From Hofstenia miamia (Eukaryota; Xenacoelomorpha; Acoela; Hofsteniidae), in the NCBI GenBank assembly GCA_900660155.1, contig CABFPE010000047.1:1589757-1641996 (forward strand): DNA of 52,240 nt, in the 5' to 3' direction. The notes beneath the pieces were generated by a model. The model was not told the DNA's origin. It saw only the letters and a list, made by a program, of their open reading frames with translations, and did not search any database. A program made the translations under genes and the position numbers. The stretch's first letter is position 1. The number at the start of each line of letters is the position of its first letter. Shown one piece after another: positions 1 through 8,484 of the stretch.

Positions 1-646
1 TTTAAAGTGATGTATGGTAGAGAGGCAGCAACGCCAGTATCTATGCAATATAGTACCTATTCAGAAAAACCATATAATGAATATATTAAAAAGATAAAAA
101 ATCAATTAACAGGAATCCACGAAGCAATGTGTCACAATACGAAAAAGTCTGTGATAAGACAGCAGAGAAATTTCAATAAGAAAATCTATGGAAAACCACA
201 GGAAGGGTGATAAGGTTTATGCATACACATTATTGAGGACACACGACGTAAACCAAGTAAGAAAATTAAAAACACAGTGGTCCAGGCCATTTGTCATTTC
301 ACAAACATTACCTAATAATAATTATAAACTTAGTGACGGTAGAATTTTACATTTTCAAAATTTAAAAAGGGCAACAAAGGACATAGAACAAGCGAAATTA
401 GACGAAAATGCACAATTTAAATTAGTAGAAAATAATGATGGTATATATTGTGAAATGGATGATCTCGACAGTGTAACAGAAGAAGAATTTCAGGAAGAAT
501 ACAACCCTATACAGGGAGATGATGAAGTCAAGAGGAGAGTGATGCCCCAGAGGGCTGTAAAAAATAAAAATAAATTCGACCCTGAAATATGGGATTTAAA
601 TTTAGTAACTCCATTGAGATTAGATAATGAAGAGAGCCAACAGTAG
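1..646 (+). pseudogene. Ty3/gypsy-type retrotransposon pol, integrase C-terminal end (frameshifted)
   Basis: The first 210 bases read as the tail of an integrase: FKVMYGREAATP near the start is the conserved segment after the catalytic core, followed by a basic helical stretch. The frame then stops, and the continuation lies in another frame from about 188. That part has GDKVYAY followed by WSRPFVI, which corresponds to the GPY/F module found at the C-terminus of Ty3/gypsy and retroviral integrases. An acidic tail runs to the stop at 644-646. The shift falls at about 190-210, inside the integrase C-terminal domain, so this copy looks inactive or contains a sequence error. Protease, reverse transcriptase and RNase H would lie left of the window. 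Class assignment is from motif recognition only. Confidence 0.75.
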
Positions 647-1220
647 ATCACTGTTGAAGAGCAGAAGAGTACGCAGAAGATCCCGATCCGATCGTCAGTT
701 AAAGGGCGTGATGAGGGGAGAGAATTCTAGCAGTCATACTGGAAGCACAAGGTCTCCGCAATCCGATTGTCATTTAAAGGGCATGAGGATGGAGCAGTCT
801 TCACCGATCAACAAAAGAAGACGAGTGTGAAGAAAATCTCCGCAATCCGATTGTCACTTAAAGGGCATGAGGATGGAGACAACACCAAAACGAGATACCA
901 ATCGCCAATTAAAGGGCATGAGGTTGGATCAAAAATCTGAATCGTCAATGGAACACTCCCCCAACTCCAGCGGAACTCGAAGTCAATTAAAGGGCGGAGA
1001 GTACAAAGCTATGAGAATAAGTCCTCGACTGCATTTAAAGGCAGCAGGTACTAAAGTCTGTGGTCAATACATTGACCCAGATATTCAAGAAATCAGTGAA
1101 GAATCGGAAATGGACACTTCAGAACAGCTGTCAATAAGTTCATTTACAACACGTAGTTTGCAGCCATTCTCGCATAGACAATCATCAACTACAACAAACT
1201 TGTCGAGATTGGAGGAGTGA
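627..1220 (+). pseudogene. Retroelement accessory ORF with repeated LKG motifs, one in-frame stop
   Basis: An Arg/Ser/Lys-rich reading frame overlaps the end of pol by 20 nt in a different frame. It carries six copies of a (Q/H)LKG core, usually followed by M or MRM, starting at nucleotides 699, 774, 858, 909, 987 and 1035. All spacings are multiples of three, and five copies use the identical codons TTA AAG GGC; the last ends in GCA. A TGA at 828-830 interrupts the frame, which then continues unchanged to 1220. The C-terminal third is acidic and Ser/Thr-rich. No transmembrane segment or envelope-like feature is visible, so I do not call it env. Function is unknown. The high charge would fit a nucleic-acid-binding protein, but that is inference. 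Confidence 0.5.
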
Positions 1221-1308
1221 GAAAGTAGAATGACGAAAATTGGGAAAGATAAAATCCACCCATATTTTATAGTGAACAGGAAAATCCGTTACAACTCACA
1301 CGAGTAGA

Positions 1309-1608
1309 GTGGATGCAATAATGACACTTATGATAGCAATCAAAGGATTGAAACTTTATGAGAAATATTATGAGGAATTCAATGGAAAATTAAACAAACT
1401 ATGCAGTATCTGTATGATATCGAACAAATTAAGAAATCCAAAGTTTCTACGACATAAGAAATTGGTAACTGCAGAGAAGGAAGTAGTGTTGAAACTAACT
1501 AAAGATGAAAAGTTTGAGAAAACCAAATGGGAAATGCTAGAGGCAAACACGATGATAAAACAGGCGGTGGAGATGGTCCATGGAGAGAGAGTCGTGATCC
1601 TTAATTAG
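1309..1608 (+). CDS. Small ORF upstream of the polypurine tract, unknown function
   Basis: This 99-residue Lys-rich, probably helical ORF lies between the LKG-repeat frame and the 3' LTR. It therefore belongs to the retroelement internal region by position. A Cys pair (CSIC) occurs near residue 33. I do not recognise a family. It may be a real accessory protein or a chance reading frame in decaying sequence. Confidence 0.3.
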   Translation: MDAIMTLMIAIKGLKLYEKYYEEFNGKLNKLCSICMISNKLRNPKFLRHKKLVTAEKEVVLKLTKDEKFEKTKWEMLEANTMIKQAVEMVHGERVVILN

Positions 1609-1611
1609 CTA

Positions 1612-1625
1612 TGCTGGAGGGGGAG
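1612..1625 (+). other. Polypurine tract before the 3' LTR
   Basis: A purine-rich run (GGAGGGGGAG) immediately precedes TGTAACA. This is the usual arrangement for plus-strand priming at the edge of a Ty3/gypsy 3' LTR. Confidence 0.7.
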
Positions 1626-2498
1626 TGTAACATAATTCAAATCATGTGTGGTCAATTTGAGGAAAATAGAGGAAAGAACTAAGACTGAATTTTGAAATAA
1701 ATATTAATTGTACAACACATGATTATGATTAGTTAATTATTTGTAAATTTATAAGCAGTAATTTTTCTATTAATTAATTGGCAGTACAAATGTATATTTG
1801 ACAAATGGTAAAAAGGCAAAGTCGCAAAAAGCTAATTAATGCTGATGTGCGCAAAGTGGCAGACAAAAAAAGATCAAGAATTAGTAAATTGTCAACAACT
1901 CAGAATTAACAGGTACTAGCCAAATATTTGATTGTTTAAACAATTTCTAGTATAAAAATGGTGCAATATGATATTTTGTTGATGGCTGAAATTTATCGGA
2001 TTTACTTCGTTTTCTTTTTGTCAGGTTTATTTATTAATTAAATGGAAAGCTAAACGTTCGAGCACTAGGGTATTATAGACAGTGGTCCACGACTTCATTT
2101 AAAGGGAGATAATTCGTAACAGCTTAGCACTTAGCAATGAATTGTTATTGCCATTCCAATGGCTGTGCGATCTGCACTTAACAATGATGATTTGCTGTGC
2201 AGCTGGTAGCTGTTGGTCTACCCGATGTGCTCATAGGTTACATGTAAGGATAGGGGTTTTTCTTCGTTATAGCTTTCCTATCATTCGTTGTTCGTTTTAT
2301 TACATTATTATGTTTACATTAGCCCTTGTAGGAGAATTCACATTTTGTTTGCATTGGAAGTTTATCAATGTCATTACATCGTATTTAATTTGTTGTCGAC
2401 CTAATGACCTAATTCCTAGTTTTATGCTGACTGCATTGATTGTTCACATGTACCATAGGTTATTAGCATGTACATGTTTATATGTAGGGTTATTACAT
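1626..2498 (+). repeat. 3' LTR of the Ty3/gypsy-type element (right edge uncertain)
   Basis: The left edge is set by TGTAACA directly after the polypurine tract. A TATA box (TATAAAA, 1951-1957) sits about 325 bp in, as expected for the U3 promoter. The right edge is tentatively placed at ATTACA, 2498, which loosely mirrors the TGTAACA start. The 5' LTR is outside the window, so the end and target duplication cannot be confirmed. The motif TTTAAAGGG seen in the internal ORF recurs at 2098 within the LTR. An open frame at 2142-2561 runs through the LTR and across the N; I regard it as chance. Confidence 0.5.
1951..1957 (+). promoter_or_regulatory. TATA box in the LTR
   Basis: TATAAAA lies within the predicted LTR, followed by a plausible start region. 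This is the expected retroelement promoter. Confidence 0.45.
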
Positions 2499-2516
2499 GT
2501 AAGGCACAATAACAAN

Positions 2517-2517
2517 G
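2517..2517. other. Assembly join (single N)
   Basis: One undetermined base. Unlike the N at 20110 and 25671, no repeated flank is visible here. The sequences on either side may not be truly adjacent. Confidence 0.8.
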
Positions 2518-2571
2518 AAAGAATAGAGATGGAATTTGGAATCTGTCACCTACCTTACTAGGAGAAGATAG

Positions 2572-2772
2572 GAAGTAGTCAAAGCAGCTCCTAAATTACA
2601 TTCAGACTTGCTAGTTGGAAGGTTGTCAAGATTCTACAATAGGGAACACAAGAACTTCGTTGAGCTGAGGTTGGGAGTTACCTACTTCAACAATGGAAAC
2701 ACAAATGAGGTGATGCAGAGATCAGAGTCGGCAGGAGGCCACCTATACATAAATCATGGAGAAGGGCTATGA
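2572..2772 (+). pseudogene. Unassigned coding-like remnant after the assembly join
   Basis: A 66-codon open frame without an ATG runs from a TAG at 2569 to a TGA at 2770. Its composition is protein-like, with segments such as LLVGRLSRFYNREHK and FVELRLGVTYF, unlike the surrounding AT-rich DNA. No family is recognised. Its position next to the LTR suggests a fragment of a mobile element, perhaps a Gag-like piece, but this is a guess. Confidence 0.3.
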
Positions 2773-3378
2773 TGGCGAAGTACCTAAATAGTATTCAGTT
2801 ATTTCAGTTAAATGAAGATTAACAGAAATACATGCAACAAATAGCTAATATGCATACATCCCTACCCGTGTAGAATAAGGAATAATAATTTAAAGAATCA
2901 TTTAACCTACATCAATGCTTGGTAGCAGATGCTACAAGATGCTACACTATAACTGTGGTTTTGCTTTTCTATATTGCTAACTATGATGATGCTAGAATAT
3001 ATATATATATATAAATAGTTCTGACTTATGACATTTAGGCGAATCTTATTCTTTAAGCTTTTCAGTAAAACCTGATTATCCTGGCTATGCCCTTGACTCC
3101 ACTAATAATATTTGTCATTCTCCTAGGCAATGATTTACAAAGCTTGTTTATCACATGGATTTCAATTTTGTATTTTCAAAATAATTTATTGGAAATAAAT
3201 ATTACAATAATTAAAAAATTGATAAATTTACAAAATTCATTTAACACTGCATACATTATTACAATTTAAAGTAAATTTTTAAAATAATTGTATAAATCAA
3301 TATTAAAATGATTAAGACAAATTATCTACCAATTCGCACAAAAAATTTAATGGGATTTACAGCCTACTTTATTCCAAT
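2773..3378. other. Non-coding stretch with a short TA repeat
   Basis: No coding signal is seen. A short TA microsatellite occupies about 2997-3013. The 60-codon frame at 3087-3269 has AT-driven composition and is not supported as a gene. Confidence 0.5.
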
Positions 3379-4323
3379 CTAATGATGACACTCTAGAGAT
3401 CTTGCTAAAATCCTATTAGCATTGCCTTGCATTAGTGCAATTGAGCGTGACTGCAAAAATCTAAAGGGAGCAATAGCTGACATATTTTTTGTGAATTTTC
3501 CGCTATTCTGCAAGGAGGCCCAGCTTCTGAAAAGTATTAATTGAAGTAGTAATTGAAAAATCTCTCTAGTGTTTCTAGGGCCAAGGGCACAAATAAATAA
3601 CCTTCAGAATCACAATTATTAAAGTGTTTTGAGTATTTGCGATTTTCAGGTACTCCTAGAGCCCAGCCTGCATTAGATGCCGCATTTGAAATGGTTGAAA
3701 TTTGCAGCAGACAGATGACAGTTAAGGCTAGTGCAGCAGATTTACTTGCAAATTAAACAGGAATGAAATGAAAACATCTACAGGTTTAGCCTGAGACCCA
3801 TGAATTAGATCTCATTGCTTTTTGGCTGGAGATTAGAATGCAAAGCTGCAATTGAATATACAGGGTCCGGCAAAAAATCCTCCCTGATTTCAATAGGCAG
3901 AAATTGCAAGTTTTTGCATAAACTAGTTTTTGGTTTTTTCCAAAAAATTATTTCACTTTATTACTGAAATAATATATTACGCTTTTAAAGATTATTATTA
4001 TCTCTCTGATTCAAACATTTGTTATTTTACAGGTTGAAGATTGCACAATGCTAAAGTTCATCACTCAGAGCAATTGTGTAATGCATGCTTTTACATTTAG
4101 CACAAATTATACACAATTGATGAATATATAGCTATATTCCTACCTTTGTATACTATATCTTTGATTAATATTAATGCATGTTGAAATATACATCTATGCA
4201 AAATATAAAATGTTATACTCAAGTGTTGGGTTTTACATCTATGAATCATTTTCCTTAATACAGTGTTGCATAATTAAAACATTGTTTCAATGAACATGTC
4301 ATAACTATATTAACAGAAGCAAA

Positions 4324-4520
4324 TTTGCCCAAATCCTAGTGATCAAAAATGAAAACTTCATCAAAAAATTATTATGCTCAATTTAATATTGTCAAAAACA
4401 TTTATTTTCCTCAATTATATCACTTTGCCCAAATCCTAGAAATCAAAAATAAAAACTTTGTCAAAAAATTAATTTGTTCAATTTTACTTTGTCAAAAATA
4501 TTTCGTCCATTAGAATCACT
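4324..4520. repeat. Imperfect tandem duplication, 100-bp period
   Basis: TTTGCCCAAATCCTAG occurs at 4324 and again at 4424. The following segments remain similar (GATCAAAAAT/AATCAAAAAT, then CAAAAAATTA). Two diverged copies lie inside the Tc1/mariner element, where the transposase catalytic region would be expected. Confidence 0.7.
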
Positions 4521-4559
4521 TCATTTCCATGTGGCGAAGTGTAATAGGGTGTTATGAGA

Positions 4560-5009
4560 ACTTCAGGGTGTCCTGTAGGGACCTCCTCTGTCCTTTACCT
4601 TACTACTAACATTTGGGCAACCATTATTTTGTAGGGATGCAGATGAAGTTCTTTATCCAGAATTCTCCTTTCTGACAATCCCAGGGCAGTTGCATGTTTA
4701 ATTGCTGACTTTTTTGGAGACTGTTGGATGGAGGTTCTTACTCATGCCATGGTCTCTGGTGTTATTGCAGTACGAGGTCAGTCATTGGCTCACTTTTTAG
4801 TGCTGACCTGTTTTTCTAAAGTTTGACTCCCACAGTCTAATCATTTTCACATCAGGAACACTATCACATTGGCAAAGTTCGAATCGAATCTGAAAAGCTC
4901 GTTTAGTAGAAATCACAGAACTGCCATTTTTAATACACTCTTCCACAACAAACGCACGATGCTCACCATGCCAATACATGACGCACACTGACAATGGCAC
5001 GTACGCCAC
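4560..5009 (-). pseudogene. Transposase N-terminal part with DUF4817-type helix-turn-helix (broken)
   Basis: The 70-residue open frame from ATG at 5009 contains HRAFVVEECIKNGSSV, AFQIRFELC and LWESNFRKTGQH, the pattern of the DUF4817 helix-turn-helix head seen in transposases of many invertebrates. After the stop at 4797 the homology continues downstream through PRTAITPETM, SIQQSPKKSA and LHLHPYKIMVAQ, the second HTH and linker of the same transposases, with further stops. The catalytic DDE domain is not recognisable; that space holds a 100-bp tandem duplication. The copy cannot make a transposase. Confidence 0.75.
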
Positions 5010-5800
5010 TAAGCAGTGGCTTGCTCAAACTAAATGGCATCATATAGGCTACTCACAAATATAAGTAATTGTTCTGTATGTGTTTTATTCATTTTACAAA
5101 TGCCTATTGAAATCAGGGAGGTTTTTTGCCGGACCCTGTACAATATTGCAAAGACGATCATGGCTACCAATTCTGTCATCATTAATGCTGCAAGTAAGAG
5201 CATGGTCTACATAAATATCCAAAGTATTATTCTGACAAGATGCGCATTTTCTAGATTCTGAATAGAGGGGCAGACATAAATGGCAACGAGCTATTGCCTG
5301 GTTTTCTGAGGGAAGATTGAGGCCAAATGTTTTCAGAGGAATAACAGTTAACCACGCCCCAGAAACCTCGACAATAAGAGAGCGCAATCTAGTTTGGTCC
5401 AAGTGATTTACTAAAAAATTCTTCGTTTTTTTGTGAAAAAGTGAATTGAAAAGCTTTATGGCTGCAGTTCTGAGGCAATTCTTCTGACCAAGTTATGGAA
5501 AAGAAAAGAGATAATTAGTGAAATACACCGAATTAGTAGTATCTGCATTGGTGAACTTTTCAACCAAATCTTGAGCGTTAAGAATAGAAACCAAATAAGC
5601 ACAATAAGATGCTGGTCACAGGCACGACGTATATCAAAGCCTCCATTTTAATAGGGAAAGATGCTTAATTCCATGCAAAGTCAGGAGGTGGTGACCCAAT
5701 GATGCATGAAGTGGCATCGCGTAAAGATTCTTCAAATTCCCTTAAAATAACCTCACTACTAGTAGAGGGAGGAATAGATCTGTGCATGGGTAAGCTTAAT

Positions 5801-7097
5801 ATTTTGAATTATTGGTAGTATTCCTCTTCTGTGATGCTCTCTAGCTCATCTAATGAAGGTGAGCTTATGAGATTTACATAGACGTTTAACAACTGAGTAC
5901 AAAGGAAATCATTTATTTCAAAAACATGAGCTTATACTTAATACCTTTGGATCAAAGTGATTCGTTTTCTCATTACCTCCATTCGAAATTGAAATAAATA
6001 ATCTGTGAGTTGATAACTAACATGCAGAGCAATTTTTTAAATTTATAAACAGCCCGCGCATAAATCTTCATTTGACCAGCTCACGAGTTATTGCTGGCTG
6101 GGTCAATCGGTTGCAGAGTGGCACACTGCAACAGACTTACAATGAATATTGATTGAAATATTACTTAAATCAGAACCAACTTATTGTACTAATCAAGTAA
6201 TAATAATGTAGAATGTTAGGCGTTTCTCAACTCAAGAATATTTTTGTCGAATGGGCAGAAGAATTACAGCATTTAAACTAATTCTGAACTTCTTTGATTG
6301 TTGTTACTCTAAATAATTGCAAAAAACGAGATACATACATTGGGACTATTTGCGAAATTCACACTGTTGTGTGAAATTTTTAGTGAAAAGATAGTACCTT
6401 CAGAAATGTGAAGTATTGAATAGTAGAACATTTGTGCAATTGAACTTTCAAATTTCCTAACAGGTAAATTTCATTTAAGAATTGCATGACTAAATTTGTT
6501 TCATAAGGGAAATAACAACAATTTTGTACCAAACTAATATTTAAGTAGCATAATTTTGCAAATAAATTTTTTCATGTCTCCTGAATTTCTCATTGATAAA
6601 TTGGAAATAGAGTAGGTATGGAAGAGTTCCATCAGTAAGAAATATTCATATGCAATAATAGGGAATTTTATTTTGATAGTAACTTGTACATATTCCAAAA
6701 ATAATTTCATTTATAAAGGAAGCCAATAAAAAAAGCCAATTATTCAGGTTCGAGGCTTCTTCCAAATTGATACCAAACATTAAATGTTAAAATGTCTTTG
6801 CTAAGAAGCACAATGAGTTCAACAATACCAATGTTTGATTATTTTTTTAACTGAATTATTTTTACAAGCTGTTAACTGTGTTCAGAACACATTCCGTTTT
6901 ACATTTTGCATAACTTCATGAAATTTAATAGTTCATTTAGATTTAATTGGTTGTATAAAGTAGATGTTCTGGAGGTTGCACATACTTAAATTAGTAAAAA
7001 TCTTGAAAAAATACTTATTCTGCGTTTGAAGGTTCAAAATTAAAATTATCAAGAGATCCAAAACTATATATTTAAAAGTTTACAACTAAGTTTGAAA
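5801..7097. other. Non-coding stretch
   Basis: AT-rich sequence without a supported gene. A small hairpin-forming segment occurs at about 6078-6147 (CCAGC...GCTGG, then TTGCAG...CTGCAA), but it does not fold as a tRNA. Confidence 0.5.
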
Positions 7098-7376
7098 TTA
7101 CTTTAATTTTCGGAGATTGGCTAGCAATCGCAAGAACACGACAGGGTTCTTAATCTCCAAATCTTTTTGAATAAACTGCGGAGCAAATTCTGGACTAGAT
7201 ATCAAAAGCGTTTTCAGTTCTTTAATTGTTTCTCCGTCTAGTTCAGATAACGGCGTCGATAGGTCTGATGCTGTAACCGTCTTTAACCAGTCTTTTGTCT
7301 GGAGATTTGTCCAACTTTCACACTCAGAATGAGTTTCATTTTTTAGTGCTTTATTTACTAAATATTGCATGAATTC
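7098..7376 (-). CDS. Possible terminal exon encoding a SAM-like helical domain
   Basis: A 90-residue frame from ATG 7370 to the stop at 7098 is preceded by a plausible acceptor (ATTGTAG, exon from about 7376). The order DWLKTVTASDLS, ELDGETIKELKTLL, SPEFAPQFIQKDLEI and VVFLRLLANLRKL resembles a sterile-alpha-motif fold: tryptophan start, 'DGETIKEL' helix, 'DL.I' turn and final amphipathic helix. Similar SAM copies occur in invertebrate TIR/SAM and ankyrin proteins, but I cannot place this one. No upstream exon was found on the minus strand. No canonical AATAAA follows closely. It could be a terminal exon of a larger gene or an exon-like relic. Confidence 0.4.
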   Translation of the reverse strand, partial: EFMQYLVNKALKNETHSECESWTNLQTKDWLKTVTASDLSTPLSELDGETIKELKTLLISSPEFAPQFIQKDLEIKNPVVFLRLLANLRKLK

Positions 7377-8085
7377 TACAATTGCTATAATTAATAAATA
7401 TTATTTTTAACGCATTGACTGGAGCTCGGAAGGATTTGACTTTATTTAGGTAATTGAGCGTAGCTTGGGTTGAAACAAATATTTGATAAATATTCGTTTC
7501 ATATAGTGTAGTTTAAAGTACTAGTACTCACTAATTTAGACAATCGTATTTAATTAGTACTAACTAAACATTATATTCAATTAAAGTCAATCATTTAAAA
7601 CAGTAAAATATTCTTGCACGTTTTTGCAAAGAATTATGATTAAAATTTTGTATAAGCAAATTTAGTAAACGTTTTGTAATTATGCTAGGAAAAGCTTTTG
7701 TTGAATGCTTGGAGAGCGAACATTTTCAAAATATTTTATTGATTTACGATATAATCATAAACCAAAACCTACAAAATTCGGAATAATTGGAGCTAAAAAT
7801 AAAAAAATATATATTTTTACATAATTATGTAGATTGATGCACTGCTCTGTTGTCAATTTGCAGTGTACTTCATATACTTCCATTTAAACTAGATGAATTC
7901 AAAAATATTGCTTATATATATAAATAAATAAACTAAAGTCAATTAATGAGCTGTATCTAATAACCAGCAAACATGGAATGAGATTATATTTTTTAATAAG
8001 TCAAATGTTTCTCCTCATTTAAAGCAAAAGTTAAAAAGATACTTGGAAGACAGCGCCACGAGTTTGAAAACCGAGGACAAAAAAA
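7377..8085. other. Non-coding stretch
   Basis: Very AT-rich, with homopolymer A/T runs and short TA repeats near 7914. No gene seen. Confidence 0.5.
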
Positions 8086-8238
8086 TCTTCTCAACTTCAA
8101 AAACGTTTTCATCTGCTGGAAGAAGCAGCTACTGCAGCCAAATCTGTGTTTACCCTTCGATTAACTTACAATCAAGAAAGAAACTGCGAGGCAAATATAC
8201 AAAAAGCATTGAACTTGGAAGACATGCCGATGTCATAG
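8086..8238 (+). CDS. Possible exon or exon relic, unknown product
   Basis: The frame ending at TAG 8236-8238 reads as a protein-like helical segment, with FHLLEEAATAAKSVF, TLRLTYNQERNCEANI and QKALNLEDMP. This is better than chance for this AT-rich DNA. The 5' boundary is unclear; a neighbouring frame just upstream (RHEFENRGQKNLL) also looks coding-like, suggesting a frameshifted relic or an acceptor I could not fix. No family recognised. A longer overlapping ATG frame (8043-8258) has less natural composition. Confidence 0.25.
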   Translation, partial: SSQLQKRFHLLEEAATAAKSVFTLRLTYNQERNCEANIQKALNLEDMPMS

Positions 8239-8386
8239 AATTGTGTATTCTTGTTTGATTGTGATATTAGTTTTTATAAAAAATTGTTTAAAATTTTTCA
8301 CACGCCCTGATTGTCTATAATATACAATTGTATACACTAAATATGGCATTTCCGATGTAAACATCAGAATACGCATTACTATTCTA

Positions 8387-8484
8387 TAGACTCAAATTGA
8401 ATTTTCATAGACTCAAATTGAATTTTCTTAGACTCAAATTGAATTTTCTTAGACTCAAATTGAATTTTCTTAGACTCAAATTGA
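8387..8484. repeat. Tandem repeat, 21-bp unit, about 4.7 copies
   Basis: The unit TAGACTCAAATTGAATTTTC plus one base starts at 8387, 8408, 8429, 8450 and 8471. The last copy is partial and ends in TTGAGC. The second to fourth copies are essentially identical. The period is a multiple of three, but no supported gene reads through it. Confidence 0.9.

Larger units (their letters stand above)
3861..5138 (-). mobile_element. Tc1/mariner-type transposon with 38-39 bp terminal inverted repeats
   Basis: Left end 3861-3899 and right end 5101-5138 are inverted copies that differ by a single-base indel; both begin CAGGGTCCGGCAAAAAA. TA dinucleotides at 3859-3860 and 5139-5140 flank it, the target duplication expected of Tc1/mariner. 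The 1278-bp length is typical for the superfamily. The transposase remnant reads on the minus strand from 5009. The element interrupts a LINE whose reading resumes on the other side, so it inserted later. Confidence 0.88.
3379..5800 (-). pseudogene. Non-LTR retrotransposon remnant, C-terminal part, interrupted by a DNA transposon
   Basis: Reading on the minus strand from about 5800, the segment FEESLRDATSCIIG...ASFPIKMEAL resembles the post-RT region of a LINE family that has 'ASLPI+ GGLG' there. It is followed at 5402-5141 by GAWLTVIPLKTFGLNLPSE and a Cys/His cluster (CxxC, then DHALTC), then DDRIGSHDRL, a variant of the 'GR..RHD' element. After the DNA transposon at 3861-5138 the frame resumes at 3860-3379 with NRKYSKHFNN, VPLALETLERF and FRFLQSRSIALMQGNANRIL, which match the end of the same family. 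Several stop codons show it is dead. Family recognition is from memory of conserved motifs; no clade name is claimed. Confidence 0.6.

Noticed and set aside
2142..2561. 139-codon frame with Cys and hydrophobic residues
   Set aside because: It lies in the predicted LTR and runs across the N at 2517; no domain is recognisable and membrane-like composition is expected from T-rich DNA.
5034..5261. 75-codon plus-strand frame
   Set aside because: It spans the boundary of the Tc1/mariner element and is antisense to the LINE C-terminal reading.
6078..6147. Hairpin-rich segment that might be a small RNA gene
   Set aside because: Two short stems only; no tRNA cloverleaf, no conserved boxes and no promoter elements.
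8387..8484. CRISPR-like or coding repeat
   Set aside because: The units are directly contiguous with no spacers, in a eukaryotic context, and no supported gene reads through them.
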